Assembly: GCF_001428435.1 (NCBI RefSeq)
Contig: NZ_LMSO01000008.1
Location: forward strand, 124,001 to 188,000
DNA: 64,000 bases
Reading direction: 5' to 3'
From: Arthrobacter sp. Soil782
GTDB taxonomy: Bacteria > Actinomycetota > Actinomycetes > Actinomycetales > Micrococcaceae
Both the position numbers and the translations under genes were made by a program. This document shows positions 42,301 to 50,875 of this stretch, one piece after another. The notes below the pieces were generated by a model. It was given only the letters and a program-made list of their open reading frames with translations. It had not been told where the DNA came from and did no database searches. Position 1 is the first letter of the stretch, and every line of letters starts with the position of its first letter.

Positions 42301-42528
42301 TTCGACACCGCTGAGGGCACTTTCCAAAGGTTCGCTGACCTGCTTGTCCAGGTACTCCGGCCCGGCACCCGGCAATGAGGAAACCACAGTGATCTGCGGG
42401 AACTCCAGCGAGGGGATGAGCTCCTGCTTCAGGGAACCCATGGCGATCACACCAAACACCGCCGCACACACGGTGATGAGGGCAATCAGTGCGCGGTTCG
42501 CCAGGGATAGCTGCGCCAAACGGAACAT
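39358..42528 (-). CDS. RND family efflux transporter (AcrB/SwrC-like)
   Basis: 1056 residues with one N-terminal membrane helix, a large extracytoplasmic loop, a block of helices, a second loop and a second block: the duplicated RND layout. Helix 4 carries the proton-relay pair in GRVVDDSIVVIENIKRH; the N-terminus LANRALIALITVCAAVFGVIAM and the LPGAGPEYLDKQVSEPLESAL loop are typical of HAE-type pumps. No membrane-fusion protein or outer-membrane partner is encoded nearby, as expected in a Gram-positive, where SwrC-like pumps work alone. Substrate unknown. The C-terminus is hydrophilic. Confidence 0.93.
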   Translation of the reverse strand: MFRLAQLSLANRALIALITVCAAVFGVIAMGSLKQELIPSLEFPQITVVSSLPGAGPEYLDKQVSEPLESALSGVEGLESSSTTSRNGVSTVSLMFAYGTDLDRARGQVDRAISTVRSALPDDVEPQSLAGSINDLPVVFMAVSSDRSLSELGEELTRLTVPRLQKVEGVRSAEITGGAEQHISILPRQEDLAAQGLSTGDIIDALENNGELFPIGTLEEGERSLTIQAGSPVQSLDDIRALPILPPEASTGATDPATIGEVAEVSIADDDATSITRTNGTETLALTVTKVPSADTVTLSNAVTALIPELEAELGDGANITVIFDQAPFIERSIADLTTEGLLGLGFAVVVILVFLLSARSTLVTAVSIPLSLLITFIGLWATGYSLNILTLGALTIAIGRVVDDSIVVIENIKRHLSYGEDKRSAILTAIREVAGAITASTLTTVAVFAPIAFVGDLAGELFRPFALTVTIALLASLAVSLTIVPVLAYWFLPRTRIAADQADPAPAATAAAEQRHRAEEKEQRSWLQRGYLPILRITQHHPVWTVVAGALVLAGTVALVPFMQTNLLGNTGQNSFSVIQRQQPGSSLENTVAEAGRVEEALAGFEEIRDVQVTVGNAAGAVGARFSAGASTAQFTVTTEEDADQQQLQNEVRSALNELEGAGEISLSNQQGGLGTSSTVDIDITAPEPDVLAEASEAVVAAMQGVPGARDVTSNLAAAQPQIQVSVDRNAAVEAGLTEGQIGALLGGSISAVPGGTVRLDATDYPILIGEGTEITSLDQLRDLSLPTPAGPIPLTDVATVEEVQVPLTITSSNGERTAQVSITPSQDNLGALTASVTERLDAVTLPAGATATLGGASEQQADSFGQLFLALWAAVAIVYVIMVATFKSLIQPLILLVSVPFAATGAIALLVLTGIPLGLPSLIGMLMLVGIVVTNAIVLIDLINQYRRPQNGLPGLSVADAVTRGSRQRLRPILMTALATVFALTPMALGLTGEGGFISQPLAVVVVGGLVSSTLLTLVLVPVLYRLIEGRRERSAEVGREREQIPEPAGYGVQ

Positions 42529-42572
42529 CGGTTCTGCCTTCTGCGGGCATCCAGTCCTGGCGGCACCGCGGT

Positions 42573-44069
42573 CTAGTTGAGTCCCAGGACCCTGTCAGTC
42601 ATTGACTGGATGTCATCGGCAAGCGACTCATTCTCATTGAGCTTCGTGCCGTAGCCGGGGATCATTTCCTTCAATTTAGGCTCCCAGTCAGCAAGCTGGC
42701 CGGGGAAGCAACGACGCATGAGCTCTAGCATGATCGGCGCCGCAGTCGACGCCCCCGGAGATGCTCCCAGCAGGGCACCGACAGTGCCGTCAGCGGAAGT
42801 GATGACTTCCGTGCCGAACTGCAGAACGCCGCCCTTCCCGGGTGCCTTCTTGATGACCTGTACACGTTGCCCGGCGCTGATCAGTTCCCACCGGTTGCCA
42901 TCAGCTGCGGGCAGGAACTCGTTGAGGTACTCATTTTTCGCCTCACGCTTCTTGAGCACCTCGCTGATCAGGTATTTGGTCAACGGGATATTGTCCTTGC
43001 CTACCGCCAGCATGGGCAGGAGGTTGGACGGGCGGATAGACGTTGGCAGGTCCAGCAGTGATCCGCGCTTGAGGAACTTGGTTGAAAAACCGGCGTAGGG
43101 GCCAAACAAGAGCGAACGTTCGCCATTGACGTAGCGGGTGTCGAGGTGCGGCACGGACATGGGCGGGGCACCGACCGACGCCTGCCCGTACACCTTGGCG
43201 TTGTGCCGTGTCACGGTCTTCGGGTTGGTGCAGCGCAGGAACTGTCCGGAGACCGGGAATCCGGCAAAACCGCGGCCTTCGGGGATGCCGCTCTTCTGCA
43301 GCAGATGCAGCGCACCGCCACCGGCTCCGATGAAGACGAACCGCGTGTTGACGGTGTGCGCTTGCCCGGTTGCGCGGTTGCGAACGGTGACATCCCAGCG
43401 GTTCTGCGAGGTCTTCGAAAGATTGGTGACGTCATGGCCGTAGCGCAGGTCAACGTCATTTTCGCCGAGGTAGCTTGTGAGACCGCGGGTAAGTGATCCG
43501 AAATCGACGTCCGTACCGCCGGTTACCCGTGATGCTGCGACGGGCTGACCAGGACTGCGGCCCTCCATGATGAGCGGAGTCCACTCCGCAATCTCCGAGT
43601 GCTCAGTGGCGAACTCAATGGTTTTGAAGAGTGGTTGCGTGCGGAGTGCCTCATAACGCCGACGGAGATACTCCACATTTGGTTCACCCCAGACGAAGCT
43701 CATGTGCGGAACGGCGTTGATGAAGCCGCCCGGATCGCCGAGGTGGCCGTTCGAGACCATATGCGCCCAGAACTGCCTGGAGATCTGGAACTGCTCGTTG
43801 ATGGCGATGGCTTTGGACGGGTCTACGGAGCCGTCCTTGCCTGCCGGCGAGTAGTTAAGCTCGCATAGGGCGGCGTGGCCGGTCCCCGCGTTGTTCCAGG
43901 GGTCGGAGCTCTCGAGCCCAGCGCGGTCAAGCCGCTCGAACAGAGTGATGCTCCAGTCCGGCTGCAGTTGCTTGAGGAACGCACCCAGGGTGGCGCTCAT
44001 GATTCCGCCGCCGATAAGAACGACGTCAGTGTGATTCGCGGGCTTTCCCGCCTGGCTGTCAGCAGTCAC
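42573..44069 (-). CDS. mqo: malate:quinone oxidoreductase
   Basis: 498 residues, FAD-dependent, membrane-associated enzyme that oxidises malate to oxaloacetate and reduces the quinone pool. FAD motif [17 protein letters not shown] near 16-32; [21 protein letters not shown] near 55-75; [38 protein letters not shown] near the C-terminus, all characteristic of Mqo. GTG start with TTGGAG upstream at 44076-44081. Single gene. Confidence 0.96.
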   Translation of the reverse strand: MTADSQAGKPANHTDVVLIGGGIMSATLGAFLKQLQPDWSITLFERLDRAGLESSDPWNNAGTGHAALCELNYSPAGKDGSVDPSKAIAINEQFQISRQFWAHMVSNGHLGDPGGFINAVPHMSFVWGEPNVEYLRRRYEALRTQPLFKTIEFATEHSEIAEWTPLIMEGRSPGQPVAASRVTGGTDVDFGSLTRGLTSYLGENDVDLRYGHDVTNLSKTSQNRWDVTVRNRATGQAHTVNTRFVFIGAGGGALHLLQKSGIPEGRGFAGFPVSGQFLRCTNPKTVTRHNAKVYGQASVGAPPMSVPHLDTRYVNGERSLLFGPYAGFSTKFLKRGSLLDLPTSIRPSNLLPMLAVGKDNIPLTKYLISEVLKKREAKNEYLNEFLPAADGNRWELISAGQRVQVIKKAPGKGGVLQFGTEVITSADGTVGALLGASPGASTAAPIMLELMRRCFPGQLADWEPKLKEMIPGYGTKLNENESLADDIQSMTDRVLGLN

Positions 44070-44219
44070 GATGGGTCTCCAATAGCAAGGGCGCTAGCCC
44101 TAGAAGCGTAGCCTCTGGCAGAGACGTTCCGTAAATCCGAATGCCGCACGGCGCAGTGATCCTCGTCCCAGGGCTCCGCCGAATTCACCTGCTGGCAAGG
44201 TGCCGAATCAGTTCTCGGT

Positions 44220-45944
44220 TCAGGGGACCGGTTGTTCAACATCAGCGAGGTCAATGCTGTTGAAAACCTCGTGCATGACCGGGCTCACGGGGTAACTGAG
44301 CACACGCGGAGACACCACTGCGGCCGAGATGGGAAAGGCGAGTGGAACGGCAGGAATGTCAACGGCGATGCTCTCACTTATCTCCTGGTACGCGGCAACA
44401 CGCTCCTCACCGTTGGGCAGGGTGACTGCCCTGGCAATCTTGCTGAAGAGCTGGTTGTCACGGAAAGCGAATTCTTCGCTGTAGCTGCCGAACAGGGCGC
44501 CCACGAAATTGTCGGGATCCTGGTAGCTCCCACTCCACCCGAGCAGGTGGAACGCACGGTTGTCGTCATTCTGGACGGTCTCGATATAGCCGTCGGCCCA
44601 TTCGGTCGGGACGGGCTGAAGATTGAATCCGGCGGCCGTGAGCTGACGGCTCAGCTCGGCGTACACCTTCTCCGGTGAGGAGAGATAGGGACGGGAGACG
44701 TTGCGGGGATAGTGGAAGGGGAGCGGCTCACCGCTGTACCCGGCCTCGTCCAGCAGTTTTTTCGCCAGCTCAGGATCGTACTCGTAATCGGTGATCTCTT
44801 CATTGGTCACCCCGAGCTTCGGCGGAATGAACTGGTTGGCCGGGCTGGTGCCGGCCAGGAAGCGGCCCTCGATGAGTGCATCTTTGTCGATCGCGTGGGC
44901 TACTGCCTGCCGGAACAGCACATCGTCGACGCCGGGAAAATCCTGGTTCATCCCGAGGTACAGGACCGAATATGGATCGCGTTGCAGGATCTGCTGGCCC
45001 TCCCGGGCGAGCTCGGCGGCGTTTTCCACGGTCACGAGGTCGTATCCGTCGATTTCCTCGCTCAGCAGCGCACGCAACCGGGCAGCTGTGTTCGGAATGG
45101 TACGGAAAGTGACAGTCTGAATTTCACCCGCCGTGCCCCAGTAACCCTCAAAAGCGCTCAAGGTCACTTCATCCCCGGACCAACGGGTGAACGTGAACGG
45201 ACCCGTTCCGACCGGACTGAGCGCGAACTCCGATAGTTGCCTGCCATTTCGTTCAACAGTCAGCTGGTTCGCGTTGAGCTCGTCGAGCGCTTTCGGCGAG
45301 GCCATTCCGAAGGCAGGCAAAGCAAGGGCGGGAATGAAGGACGTGAGGCGACCGGTCAGCCGGATGAGCACGGTGTGTTCTCCGAGCGGCTGACACGAAT
45401 CGTAGACGGATTCCTCAGGTTCATCAGAGAAGGCTTTAAACACGGACTTGAACGCGATGGTGGCGTCCAGTACTCGGGTTTCGGGAGGCATGGTGTACCA
45501 GCGCTCGAAGTTTGCGCAGACCGCTGCGGCGTTGAACGGTTCGCCATCGTGGAAGACAACGTCCTGGCGCAGATCGAAGGCGTAGGCGCGGCCCTCGTCC
45601 CGTTCCTCCCATGACGTGGCCAGGAGCGGCGCCGGTTCTGAGGTCAGCGGGTCGATTCCGACGAGACCTTCCAACATCTGCCGGGTGATTCGGTAGGACT
45701 CAGTGTCTGCAACAAGAGCCGGATCAAGGCCGGTAGGCGCCGCGGCAGTGCCGAACGTGAACGTTGCGGTGGTGGTATCGCCAACTGGAGCCGCCGGCTC
45801 CGCACTGGTGGCGGCCGCCGTCGTCGTTGTTGGTACCGGCGTGGCTGCAGTGCACGCGGTCAGGCCAAGCACTGCTGCTCCCGCCAGCGCACGCAGGAAC
45901 GGTCCCGACAGCTTACGACGGCGGTGCGTTGGGCTGGCTGGCAT
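44220..45944 (-). CDS. ABC transporter substrate-binding lipoprotein (peptide type)
   Basis: 574 residues from ATG 45944, which has GAGGAGA right upstream. Lipoprotein signal ending in GLTAC (Cys31), then a Thr/Ala-rich linker and a family 5 (DppA/OppA-like) solute-binding fold: ESYRITRQMLEGLVGID, LRQDVVFHDGEPFNAAAVCANFERW, VGTGPFTFTRW, VLYLGMNQD. It captures oligopeptides or similar solutes outside the cell. No permease or ATPase genes adjoin it, so it must serve a transporter encoded elsewhere. Confidence 0.92.
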   Translation of the reverse strand: MPASPTHRRRKLSGPFLRALAGAAVLGLTACTAATPVPTTTTAAATSAEPAAPVGDTTTATFTFGTAAAPTGLDPALVADTESYRITRQMLEGLVGIDPLTSEPAPLLATSWEERDEGRAYAFDLRQDVVFHDGEPFNAAAVCANFERWYTMPPETRVLDATIAFKSVFKAFSDEPEESVYDSCQPLGEHTVLIRLTGRLTSFIPALALPAFGMASPKALDELNANQLTVERNGRQLSEFALSPVGTGPFTFTRWSGDEVTLSAFEGYWGTAGEIQTVTFRTIPNTAARLRALLSEEIDGYDLVTVENAAELAREGQQILQRDPYSVLYLGMNQDFPGVDDVLFRQAVAHAIDKDALIEGRFLAGTSPANQFIPPKLGVTNEEITDYEYDPELAKKLLDEAGYSGEPLPFHYPRNVSRPYLSSPEKVYAELSRQLTAAGFNLQPVPTEWADGYIETVQNDDNRAFHLLGWSGSYQDPDNFVGALFGSYSEEFAFRDNQLFSKIARAVTLPNGEERVAAYQEISESIAVDIPAVPLAFPISAAVVSPRVLSYPVSPVMHEVFNSIDLADVEQPVP

Positions 45945-46055
45945 GGTCTCCTCGGGGCGCGCGTGCAATAGGGCACGACTGCGGGCGGAATTTCCAGTTT
46001 AGGTCACGAGACTGAATGGAAGCTGATCGCGGTGCATCGTACGACGCCCGACACA

Positions 46056-46098
46056 CAAAAACGGTGGGTATCTGCATCGAACTGCAGATACCCACCGT
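46056..46098 (-). terminator. intrinsic terminator of the fasciclin gene
   Basis: A perfect 16-bp stem (46061-46076 with 46083-46098), six-base loop TCGAAC, followed on the minus strand by five T (46056-46060). It lies 90 bases beyond the fasciclin stop and upstream of the substrate-binding protein gene, separating the two. Confidence 0.85.
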
Positions 46099-46187
46099 GT
46101 CCCTGATCCAGATTAGAGGAGTCGAATCAAGGAGTCTTTGTCAGACGATTGCTCGCCTGGACTGCCGTGCCTGTTACCCGGGACTGA

Positions 46188-46880
46188 CTACTCGCTCGGG
46201 GGCATCAGGATGGAGTCGATCAGGTAGACCGTTGCGTTGGCGGTCTGAACGCCACCGCAGATGACCGCTGCGCCCTCTTCGCCGACGGTGATGGAGTCAC
46301 CCTCGCCTTCGACCGTCAGTTCGGCACCATTGAGCGTGGTATGTGTTCCGGCAACCTCATCGGGAGCCAGCTGGCCCTCAACGACGTGGTAGGTCAGGAT
46401 GCCGGAGAGGAGGTCTGCGTCCGTCTGCAGCGCCTCGACGGTTGCTGCATCGAGCGCTTCGAAAGCGTCGTCAACCGGCGCGAAGACGGTCAGCGCTTCA
46501 GATCCGTTGAGGGTGTCAACCAGATCGACATCAGGGTTGATGCCACCTGACACAGCGGCGGTCAGCTGAGTAAGCAACGGGTTGTTCGAAGCAGCGGTCG
46601 CTACCGGATCCTGAGCCATGCCGGCTACCGAGCCGTCGCCGTCGGGCACCTGCTCCGCGTAACCTTCGCAGCCCGGGCCCACCAGGTTGGCGGCGGGGTC
46701 CATGGCCTCTTCGGTCATTTCCTCGGTCATCTCGGGTGCTGAGGATTCAGTCGTGGTTGATTCGGTGGTCTCCGAATCACTGGTGGCTGCTTCATCGCCA
46801 CCACCACAGGCTGCCAAGCCGAACATGGCTACAGCTGCGACACCGAATACGGAGAGATTCCTGCGCTTGAGAAGTTCCAT
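46188..46880 (-). CDS. fasciclin (FAS1) domain lipoprotein
   Basis: 230 residues. Signal peptide ending in lipobox LAAC (Cys25), a disordered acidic Ser/Thr/Glu region with [10 protein letters not shown] near 50-60, then one FAS1 domain: [27 protein letters not shown] (H1 motif), [15 protein letters not shown] (YH motif) and the final [14 protein letters not shown]. Resembles mycobacterial MPT83/MPT70 surface proteins that function in cell adhesion. It ends at a strong terminator; monocistronic. Confidence 0.93.
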   Translation of the reverse strand: MELLKRRNLSVFGVAAVAMFGLAACGGGDEAATSDSETTESTTTESSAPEMTEEMTEEAMDPAANLVGPGCEGYAEQVPDGDGSVAGMAQDPVATAASNNPLLTQLTAAVSGGINPDVDLVDTLNGSEALTVFAPVDDAFEALDAATVEALQTDADLLSGILTYHVVEGQLAPDEVAGTHTTLNGAELTVEGEGDSITVGEEGAAVICGGVQTANATVYLIDSILMPPSE

Positions 46881-47128
46881 TTCATTTCTCCTTCATTCAT
46901 TCCGACCCCCACGGCAAAACGCGATGGTCTAATTTCCGGACGAACACATCGTGTCGATGTCTCACGGGTCATTCGGCTGAGCGATGAAGGTGGATGGGTG
47001 AGTGCTGAAAAAAAGTTGTTGACAGCGGCTCGGGCCGTGATTTCGCCTTGGGGCTTAACGAGCCGGGCCCCCAGGCGGGAAGCCTGAGGGCCTGAATGAT
47101 CGACGCCGATTACGTCTCCAGCTAGTAG
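46881..47128. other. gene-free region between fasciclin gene and tRNA-Leu
   Basis: 248 bases without a supported gene. It holds the fasciclin promoter/leader. An imperfect hairpin around CAGGC/GCCTG lies near 47072-47088, and seven T on the minus strand at 47009-47015 are too far from it to make a standard terminator of the tRNA. Confidence 0.5.
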
Positions 47129-47210
47129 TGCGCAAGGGGGGACTCGAACCCCCACGTCCGAAGACACTGGAACCTAAATCCAGCGCGTCTGCCAATTTCG
47201 CCACTCGCGC
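47129..47210 (-). tRNA. tRNA-Leu (anticodon TAG)
   Basis: 82-nt class II tRNA. Acceptor GCGCGAG pairs with CTTGCGC, discriminator A at 47129. D arm GCG/CGC, anticodon stem CTGGA/TCCAG with loop TTTAGGT giving anticodon TAG (reads CUN), a long variable arm (TGTCTTCGGACG), and T arm GGGGG TTCGAGT CCCCC. The CCA end is not encoded. Confidence 0.97.
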
Positions 47211-47251
47211 GTGGTCGTGCCGACCGGCCGAAGCCATCCGGCGCACGGTTT

Positions 47252-47257
47252 ATTGTA
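47252..47257 (-). promoter_or_regulatory. -10 element of tRNA-Leu
   Basis: TACAAT on the minus strand, 42 bases before the 5' end of the mature tRNA. No clear -35. Confidence 0.4.
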
Positions 47258-47309
47258 CTGGTTCTTCTCGAGGTGACGGGCGCTGGGTACAGCCCTGAGG
47301 GTTTCCGCT

Positions 47310-47780
47310 TCAGCTGATCCCCAGATCGCGGCGGAGCTTGGCAACGTGACCGGTGGCCCTGACGTTGTACTGCGCCAGGCTGACCTGCCCGGATCCATCG
47401 ATTACCACCGTGGACCGGATCAGACCTTCATAGGTCTTCCCATAATTCTTCTTCTCGCCCCACGCCCCATACGCCTCTGCCACAGCGTGATCCGGATCGG
47501 AAAGCAGCGGGAACGTCAGCGACTCCTTTTCGCTGAAGGAGCGGAGCTTCGTTTCCGAATCGGGGGAAATTCCTACGACTCTGTATCCTGCAGCGCCAAG
47601 CGAGGAGAGGTTATCCCGGAAATCGCACGCTTCGGTTGTGCAGCCCGGTGTTGCTGCTGCCGGGTAGAAGTAGACGACGACATTCTGGCCGACGAAGTCG
47701 CTGAGGGAAATCGCCGAACCATCCGCGGACGGAAGCGTGAAATCAGGTGCGCGGTCTCCGGTGTGGAGTCGTTCTGACAT
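47310..47780 (-). CDS. bcp: thioredoxin-dependent peroxiredoxin (Bcp/PrxQ)
   Basis: 156 residues from ATG 47780 with GAGAGA upstream; the longer frame upstream overlaps the divergent regulator. Reduces hydroperoxides. Peroxidatic Cys47 and resolving Cys52 in YPAAATPGCTTEACDF, the 1-Cys-x4-Cys PrxQ pattern; followed by VVGISPDSETKLRSF and DPDHAVAEAYGAWGEK. Cytosolic. Divergent from a MarR regulator. Confidence 0.95.
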   Translation of the reverse strand: MSERLHTGDRAPDFTLPSADGSAISLSDFVGQNVVVYFYPAAATPGCTTEACDFRDNLSSLGAAGYRVVGISPDSETKLRSFSEKESLTFPLLSDPDHAVAEAYGAWGEKKNYGKTYEGLIRSTVVIDGSGQVSLAQYNVRATGHVAKLRRDLGIS

Positions 47781-47928
47781 ATTGGTCTCTCTTTTCGGTC
47801 TCGATTGTGCATCAGAGGTGCAACTGTCCCGGTTTGCGGCCCGAGCAGTAGCTATCATATGTGGGTGCATTTCAAGGTCACCAAGCGAAGCTACACGGGC
47901 TGCGCGGGGCGAAAGGAAGTTTTTACTG

Positions 47929-48423
47929 ATGCCGCATCTCGAGCAATGGTCCACCGGTCGACTACTGACGACGGCCGCTCGGTTGGTGGAGCATGCGTGG
48001 AATGAACGGCTGGTCTCCATCGGTGTCACTCATGCCGGCGTAATAGCGCTCGATGTGCTCGAAGCACAGGGTGCCATGACCCAGGCCAATCTCGCCCAAC
48101 TGGTGCGCGTCCAGGCACAAACCATGGGTAAGACACTGTCCCGCTTGGAACTGCGCGGACACATCTCAAGGACGCGCAGCGATGTCGACCGCCGCAGCCA
48201 TGCGGTTGCGATTACACCCGCGGGCAGTCGGGTGCTCGGAGAAGCGAAGGATGTTGAACGTACGCTCATAGCCGGCGAGGGGCTCGTCTCGAGTGAACTC
48301 AGGTCACACCTCCAGTCCGTCATCCAGGACCTCGGTGCCCCGCGTTGGAACTGGGAAGCCGACGGTGCGCCTGCTGTCGCCCGGCAGACCGGGCTTCCGG
48401 AGCCAGCGCTCATTGACGATTAG
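47929..48423 (+). CDS. MarR family transcriptional regulator
   Basis: 164 residues from ATG 47929 with AAAGGAAG at 47912-47919. Winged helix QANLAQLVRVQAQTMGKTLSRLELRGHISRTRSDVDRRSHAVAITPAGSRVL (about 53-104). No conserved N-terminal Cys of the OhrR type, so peroxide sensing by thiol chemistry is not supported. Divergent from bcp, which it may regulate; terminated by the hairpin at 48454-48495. Confidence 0.88.
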   Translation: MPHLEQWSTGRLLTTAARLVEHAWNERLVSIGVTHAGVIALDVLEAQGAMTQANLAQLVRVQAQTMGKTLSRLELRGHISRTRSDVDRRSHAVAITPAGSRVLGEAKDVERTLIAGEGLVSSELRSHLQSVIQDLGAPRWNWEADGAPAVARQTGLPEPALIDD

Positions 48424-48453
48424 CGGGCGGCTCGGTTCTGGGGTTAAAGCAGA

Positions 48454-48495
48454 AATCCTCCCGCCGGGCAGATGCCCAACGGGAGGATTCTTTTC
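48454..48495 (+). terminator. intrinsic terminator after marR
   Basis: AATCCTCCCG (48454-48463) pairs with CGGGAGGATT (48480-48489), with an inner GGGC/GCCC hairpin in the loop, followed by CTTTTC. It separates marR from the convergent tRNA-Lys. Confidence 0.85.
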
Positions 48496-48497
48496 TG

Positions 48498-48570
48498 TGC
48501 ACCCCCCGGGACTTGAACCCGGAACCCATTGATTAAGAGTCAATTGCTCTGCCAATTGAGCTAGAGGTGC
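48498..48570 (-). tRNA. tRNA-Lys (anticodon CTT)
   Basis: 73 nt. Acceptor GCACCTC pairs with GGGGTGC (one T-G pair), discriminator A at 48498. D arm GCTC/GAGC-type, anticodon stem ATTGA/TCAAT with loop CTCTTAA giving CTT (reads AAG), T arm CCGGG TTCAAGT CCCGG. CCA not encoded. Confidence 0.97.
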
Positions 48571-48660
48571 CTGCGAAATCCGGTCTCACCGCGTTCCGCA
48601 ACAGCACTAAACTCTACCAGCACTGCGACGGAAAGTTGAAATCGGAGCGCTGCGTGTGAG

Positions 48661-49797
48661 CTATTGCATCTCCACCCGCAGGATCCGGGATCCACTGGTT
48701 TCATTGGTCGCAATGAGCAGGCTGCCGTCAACTCCCGCAAGAGTGTCCCTCAGCCGTCCGTGAGCGCCGTCGAGGAAGCTGGCTGGATTGCCGGCGAAAC
48801 CTCCGGACACCGGTACACGCCAGAGCCGTTCACCCCGTAGACCGCCGATGTAGGCGACGTCTTCCACGATGGCCATGCCGCTGGGGGAAGCCGTAGCGGT
48901 GGACGGCCACACCACCTGAGCGTCCATGAAACCGCGCTGACCCGGCGCCCCGGTGACTGCAGGCCAGCCGTAGTTGCCGCCGGGCTCGATGAGGTTGAGC
49001 TCATCATCGCGCTCGGGGCCGAACTCGCTTGCCCAGAGCCGGTCCCCGGAGTCCCAGGCCAGACCCTGCACATTCCGGTGCCCCAGCGAATAGACGGCAG
49101 AGCCGAACGGATTATCCGGGGCGGGTTCGCCGTCAGCAGTTACCCGAAGAATTTTCCCGCCGAGGCTCGCCCTGTCCTGTGCGCTTTCGGCGTTGGACGC
49201 ATCGCCCGTGCCGATGTACAGGTACCCATCGGGGCCGAATTTGATACGGCCTCCGTTGTGGATGTTTGCCTTCGGTATGCCCGTCAGCACTTCTTCCGTG
49301 CCCGCAAGGCCATCGTTGCCATACGCCATGCTGATAACACGATTATCGTCGGTGCTCGTGTAGTAGAGGTAAAGGCGGGGGTCAGTCGTGAAGTCCGGCG
49401 GCACGGCAACGCCCAATAATCCGCCCTCGCCGTCGGCGTCGATGGCGTCCTGCACTACGCCGATGACATCAACCACGCCGTCGGTAATCCGTTTCACCTC
49501 CGCGCTTTCCCGCTCAGTGACGATGAGGCTGCCGTCCGGCAGCAACGCCAATGCCCACGGAACATCCAAGCCTGTTGCCACCTCCGCGGTGACTGCCGGA
49601 ATGGGCTGCTCGGACACCGACGGCGCCGGTTCCCCGGAGGTGGCACCCAGGGAGGTCGGAGTCTGCCGGACAATCGGGGCGGGCTCAGGTCCGGCATTGC
49701 ATGAGGTGACTCCGGCGAGCAGGCTGAACACTGCGGCGAGACCCCCGAGTGCCGGGGTCCTTCCGTCATTCCGCTTTACCTGCCGCGCGGGCCGCAT
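48661..49797 (-). CDS. PQQ-dependent sugar dehydrogenase-like lipoprotein
   Basis: 378 residues from ATG 49797; an in-frame GTG three codons earlier is less likely because TAACGT lies at exactly seven bases before the ATG. Lipoprotein signal ending VTSC, then a six-bladed propeller of the glucose/sorbosone dehydrogenase family: GLDVPWALALLPDGSLIVTERESAEVK, DADGEGGLLGVAVPPDF, HNGGRIKFGPDGYLYIGTGD, HRNVQGLAWD. Aldose oxidation outside the cell is inferred from family; PQQ use is not proven. Monocistronic. Confidence 0.88.
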   Translation of the reverse strand: MRPARQVKRNDGRTPALGGLAAVFSLLAGVTSCNAGPEPAPIVRQTPTSLGATSGEPAPSVSEQPIPAVTAEVATGLDVPWALALLPDGSLIVTERESAEVKRITDGVVDVIGVVQDAIDADGEGGLLGVAVPPDFTTDPRLYLYYTSTDDNRVISMAYGNDGLAGTEEVLTGIPKANIHNGGRIKFGPDGYLYIGTGDASNAESAQDRASLGGKILRVTADGEPAPDNPFGSAVYSLGHRNVQGLAWDSGDRLWASEFGPERDDELNLIEPGGNYGWPAVTGAPGQRGFMDAQVVWPSTATASPSGMAIVEDVAYIGGLRGERLWRVPVSGGFAGNPASFLDGAHGRLRDTLAGVDGSLLIATNETSGSRILRVEMQ

Positions 49798-49804
49798 GAC
49801 AGAC

Positions 49805-49810
49805 ACGTTA
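49805..49810 (-). promoter_or_regulatory. -10 element of sugar dehydrogenase gene, leaderless
   Basis: TAACGT on the minus strand with seven bases to the ATG at 49797. It lies back to back with the divergent TACGCT box at 49855-49860. Confidence 0.4.
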
Positions 49811-49854
49811 CGACGGCGGAAAAGGGCTGTCCATCAGCCCTGCGGTCGTCCGGC

Positions 49855-49860
49855 TACGCT
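49855..49860 (+). promoter_or_regulatory. -10 element of 2-hydroxyacid dehydrogenase gene, leaderless
   Basis: TACGCT with six bases to the ATG at 49867 and no ribosome binding site. Confidence 0.4.
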
Positions 49861-49866
49861 GATCGC

Positions 49867-50835
49867 ATGACCGCTCCCACCATCCGTACCGTGACAGTGC
49901 CTGACCAATACCTTCTGGAGGCACTCAGTCCTGCACCCGCCGGAATCACCCTCGCAGTGTGGGACTTCAAAGGCGAACCCCTTGGGGCTGACCTGCGGGA
50001 GGTCGACGTCGCAGTACTGCCCTATATGGCCAGGGGCGATTTCAGCTCACAGCTGCAGTCAGCTCCCGCGCTCAAACTGGTGCAGACCCAATCGACCGGG
50101 TATGAGGGCGTGCCGGAAATGGCCGGTGCCGGGGTTGCCGTCTGCAGTGCCGCCGGCGTCCACGCTGCGGCTACAGCCGAAATGGCAATCGGACTCGCCA
50201 TCACCTCGCTTCGCGGCATCAACGTCGCAGTGTTGAACCAGCGGGAGCGGGTGTGGAAGCCCGAACGATTCCCGGGCCTTGCAGACCGCAGAGTGCTGCT
50301 CCTGGGAGTTGGCGGCATCGGAGAAGAAATAGCCAATCGACTCGCTGCCTTCGAAGTCGAGCTCACGAGGGTTGGCAGGACAGCGCGTACCGACCAGCGC
50401 GGGCAGGTGCACGGCAGCGATGAACTTCTCGGACTGGCTGCCAACCACGACGTCCTGATTATCATTACGCCGTTGTCGGACTCCACCCGGGGACTGGTGG
50501 GAAGGGACGTGCTTGCGGCGTTGCCCGACGGCGCCCTCGTCATCAACGTTGCACGGGGCCCCGTGGTGGATTCGGAGGCACTCACGGCTGAGGTGGTCAG
50601 CGGGCGCCTGCATGCCGCAATCGATGTCTTCGATCCTGAGCCCCTCCCCGCGAATCATCCGCTCTGGGGTGCGGACAACGCGATCATCACGCCGCACAAC
50701 GGCGGGAACACCGGCGCGTTCCTCCCACGCATCGTGCGGCTGCTGCGGCGCCAGCTCGAGGCGTTCGCCGCGGGGCGGGAGCCGGTCAATCTGGTGGTGC
50801 CGGGACCATGGCAAGCGGGGCGCGCCGACGTGTGA
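49867..50835 (+). CDS. D-isomer 2-hydroxyacid dehydrogenase
   Basis: 322 residues. NAD-binding VLLLGVGGIGEEIANRLA (about 140-157), substrate Arg in VINVARGPVVDSEAL, Glu in DVFDPEPLPANHPLW and the acid-base His in ITPHNGGNTG give the catalytic Arg-Glu-His set of the family. Reduces a 2-oxoacid or oxidises a D-2-hydroxyacid; the precise substrate (phosphoglycerate, glyoxylate/hydroxypyruvate) cannot be told. A tandem repeat follows its stop. Confidence 0.9.
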   Translation: MTAPTIRTVTVPDQYLLEALSPAPAGITLAVWDFKGEPLGADLREVDVAVLPYMARGDFSSQLQSAPALKLVQTQSTGYEGVPEMAGAGVAVCSAAGVHAAATAEMAIGLAITSLRGINVAVLNQRERVWKPERFPGLADRRVLLLGVGGIGEEIANRLAAFEVELTRVGRTARTDQRGQVHGSDELLGLAANHDVLIIITPLSDSTRGLVGRDVLAALPDGALVINVARGPVVDSEALTAEVVSGRLHAAIDVFDPEPLPANHPLWGADNAIITPHNGGNTGAFLPRIVRLLRRQLEAFAAGREPVNLVVPGPWQAGRADV

Positions 50836-50836
50836 G

Positions 50837-50875
50837 GGCTATGCAGGCGTGATGACGGCTATGCAAGCGTGATGA
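50837..50875. repeat. 19-bp tandem repeat at gene end
   Basis: Two 19-base copies, GGCTATGCAGGCGTGATGA and the same with A for G in the middle (50837-50855 and 50857-50875). The second copy contains the last codons and stop of the minus-strand hypothetical gene; the first repeats them just beyond the stop. Confidence 0.85.

Noticed and set aside
47009-47015. T7 run (minus strand) as a tRNA-Leu terminator
   Set aside because: The nearest stem is only 4 bp and is 11 bases away, so it does not make a standard intrinsic terminator.
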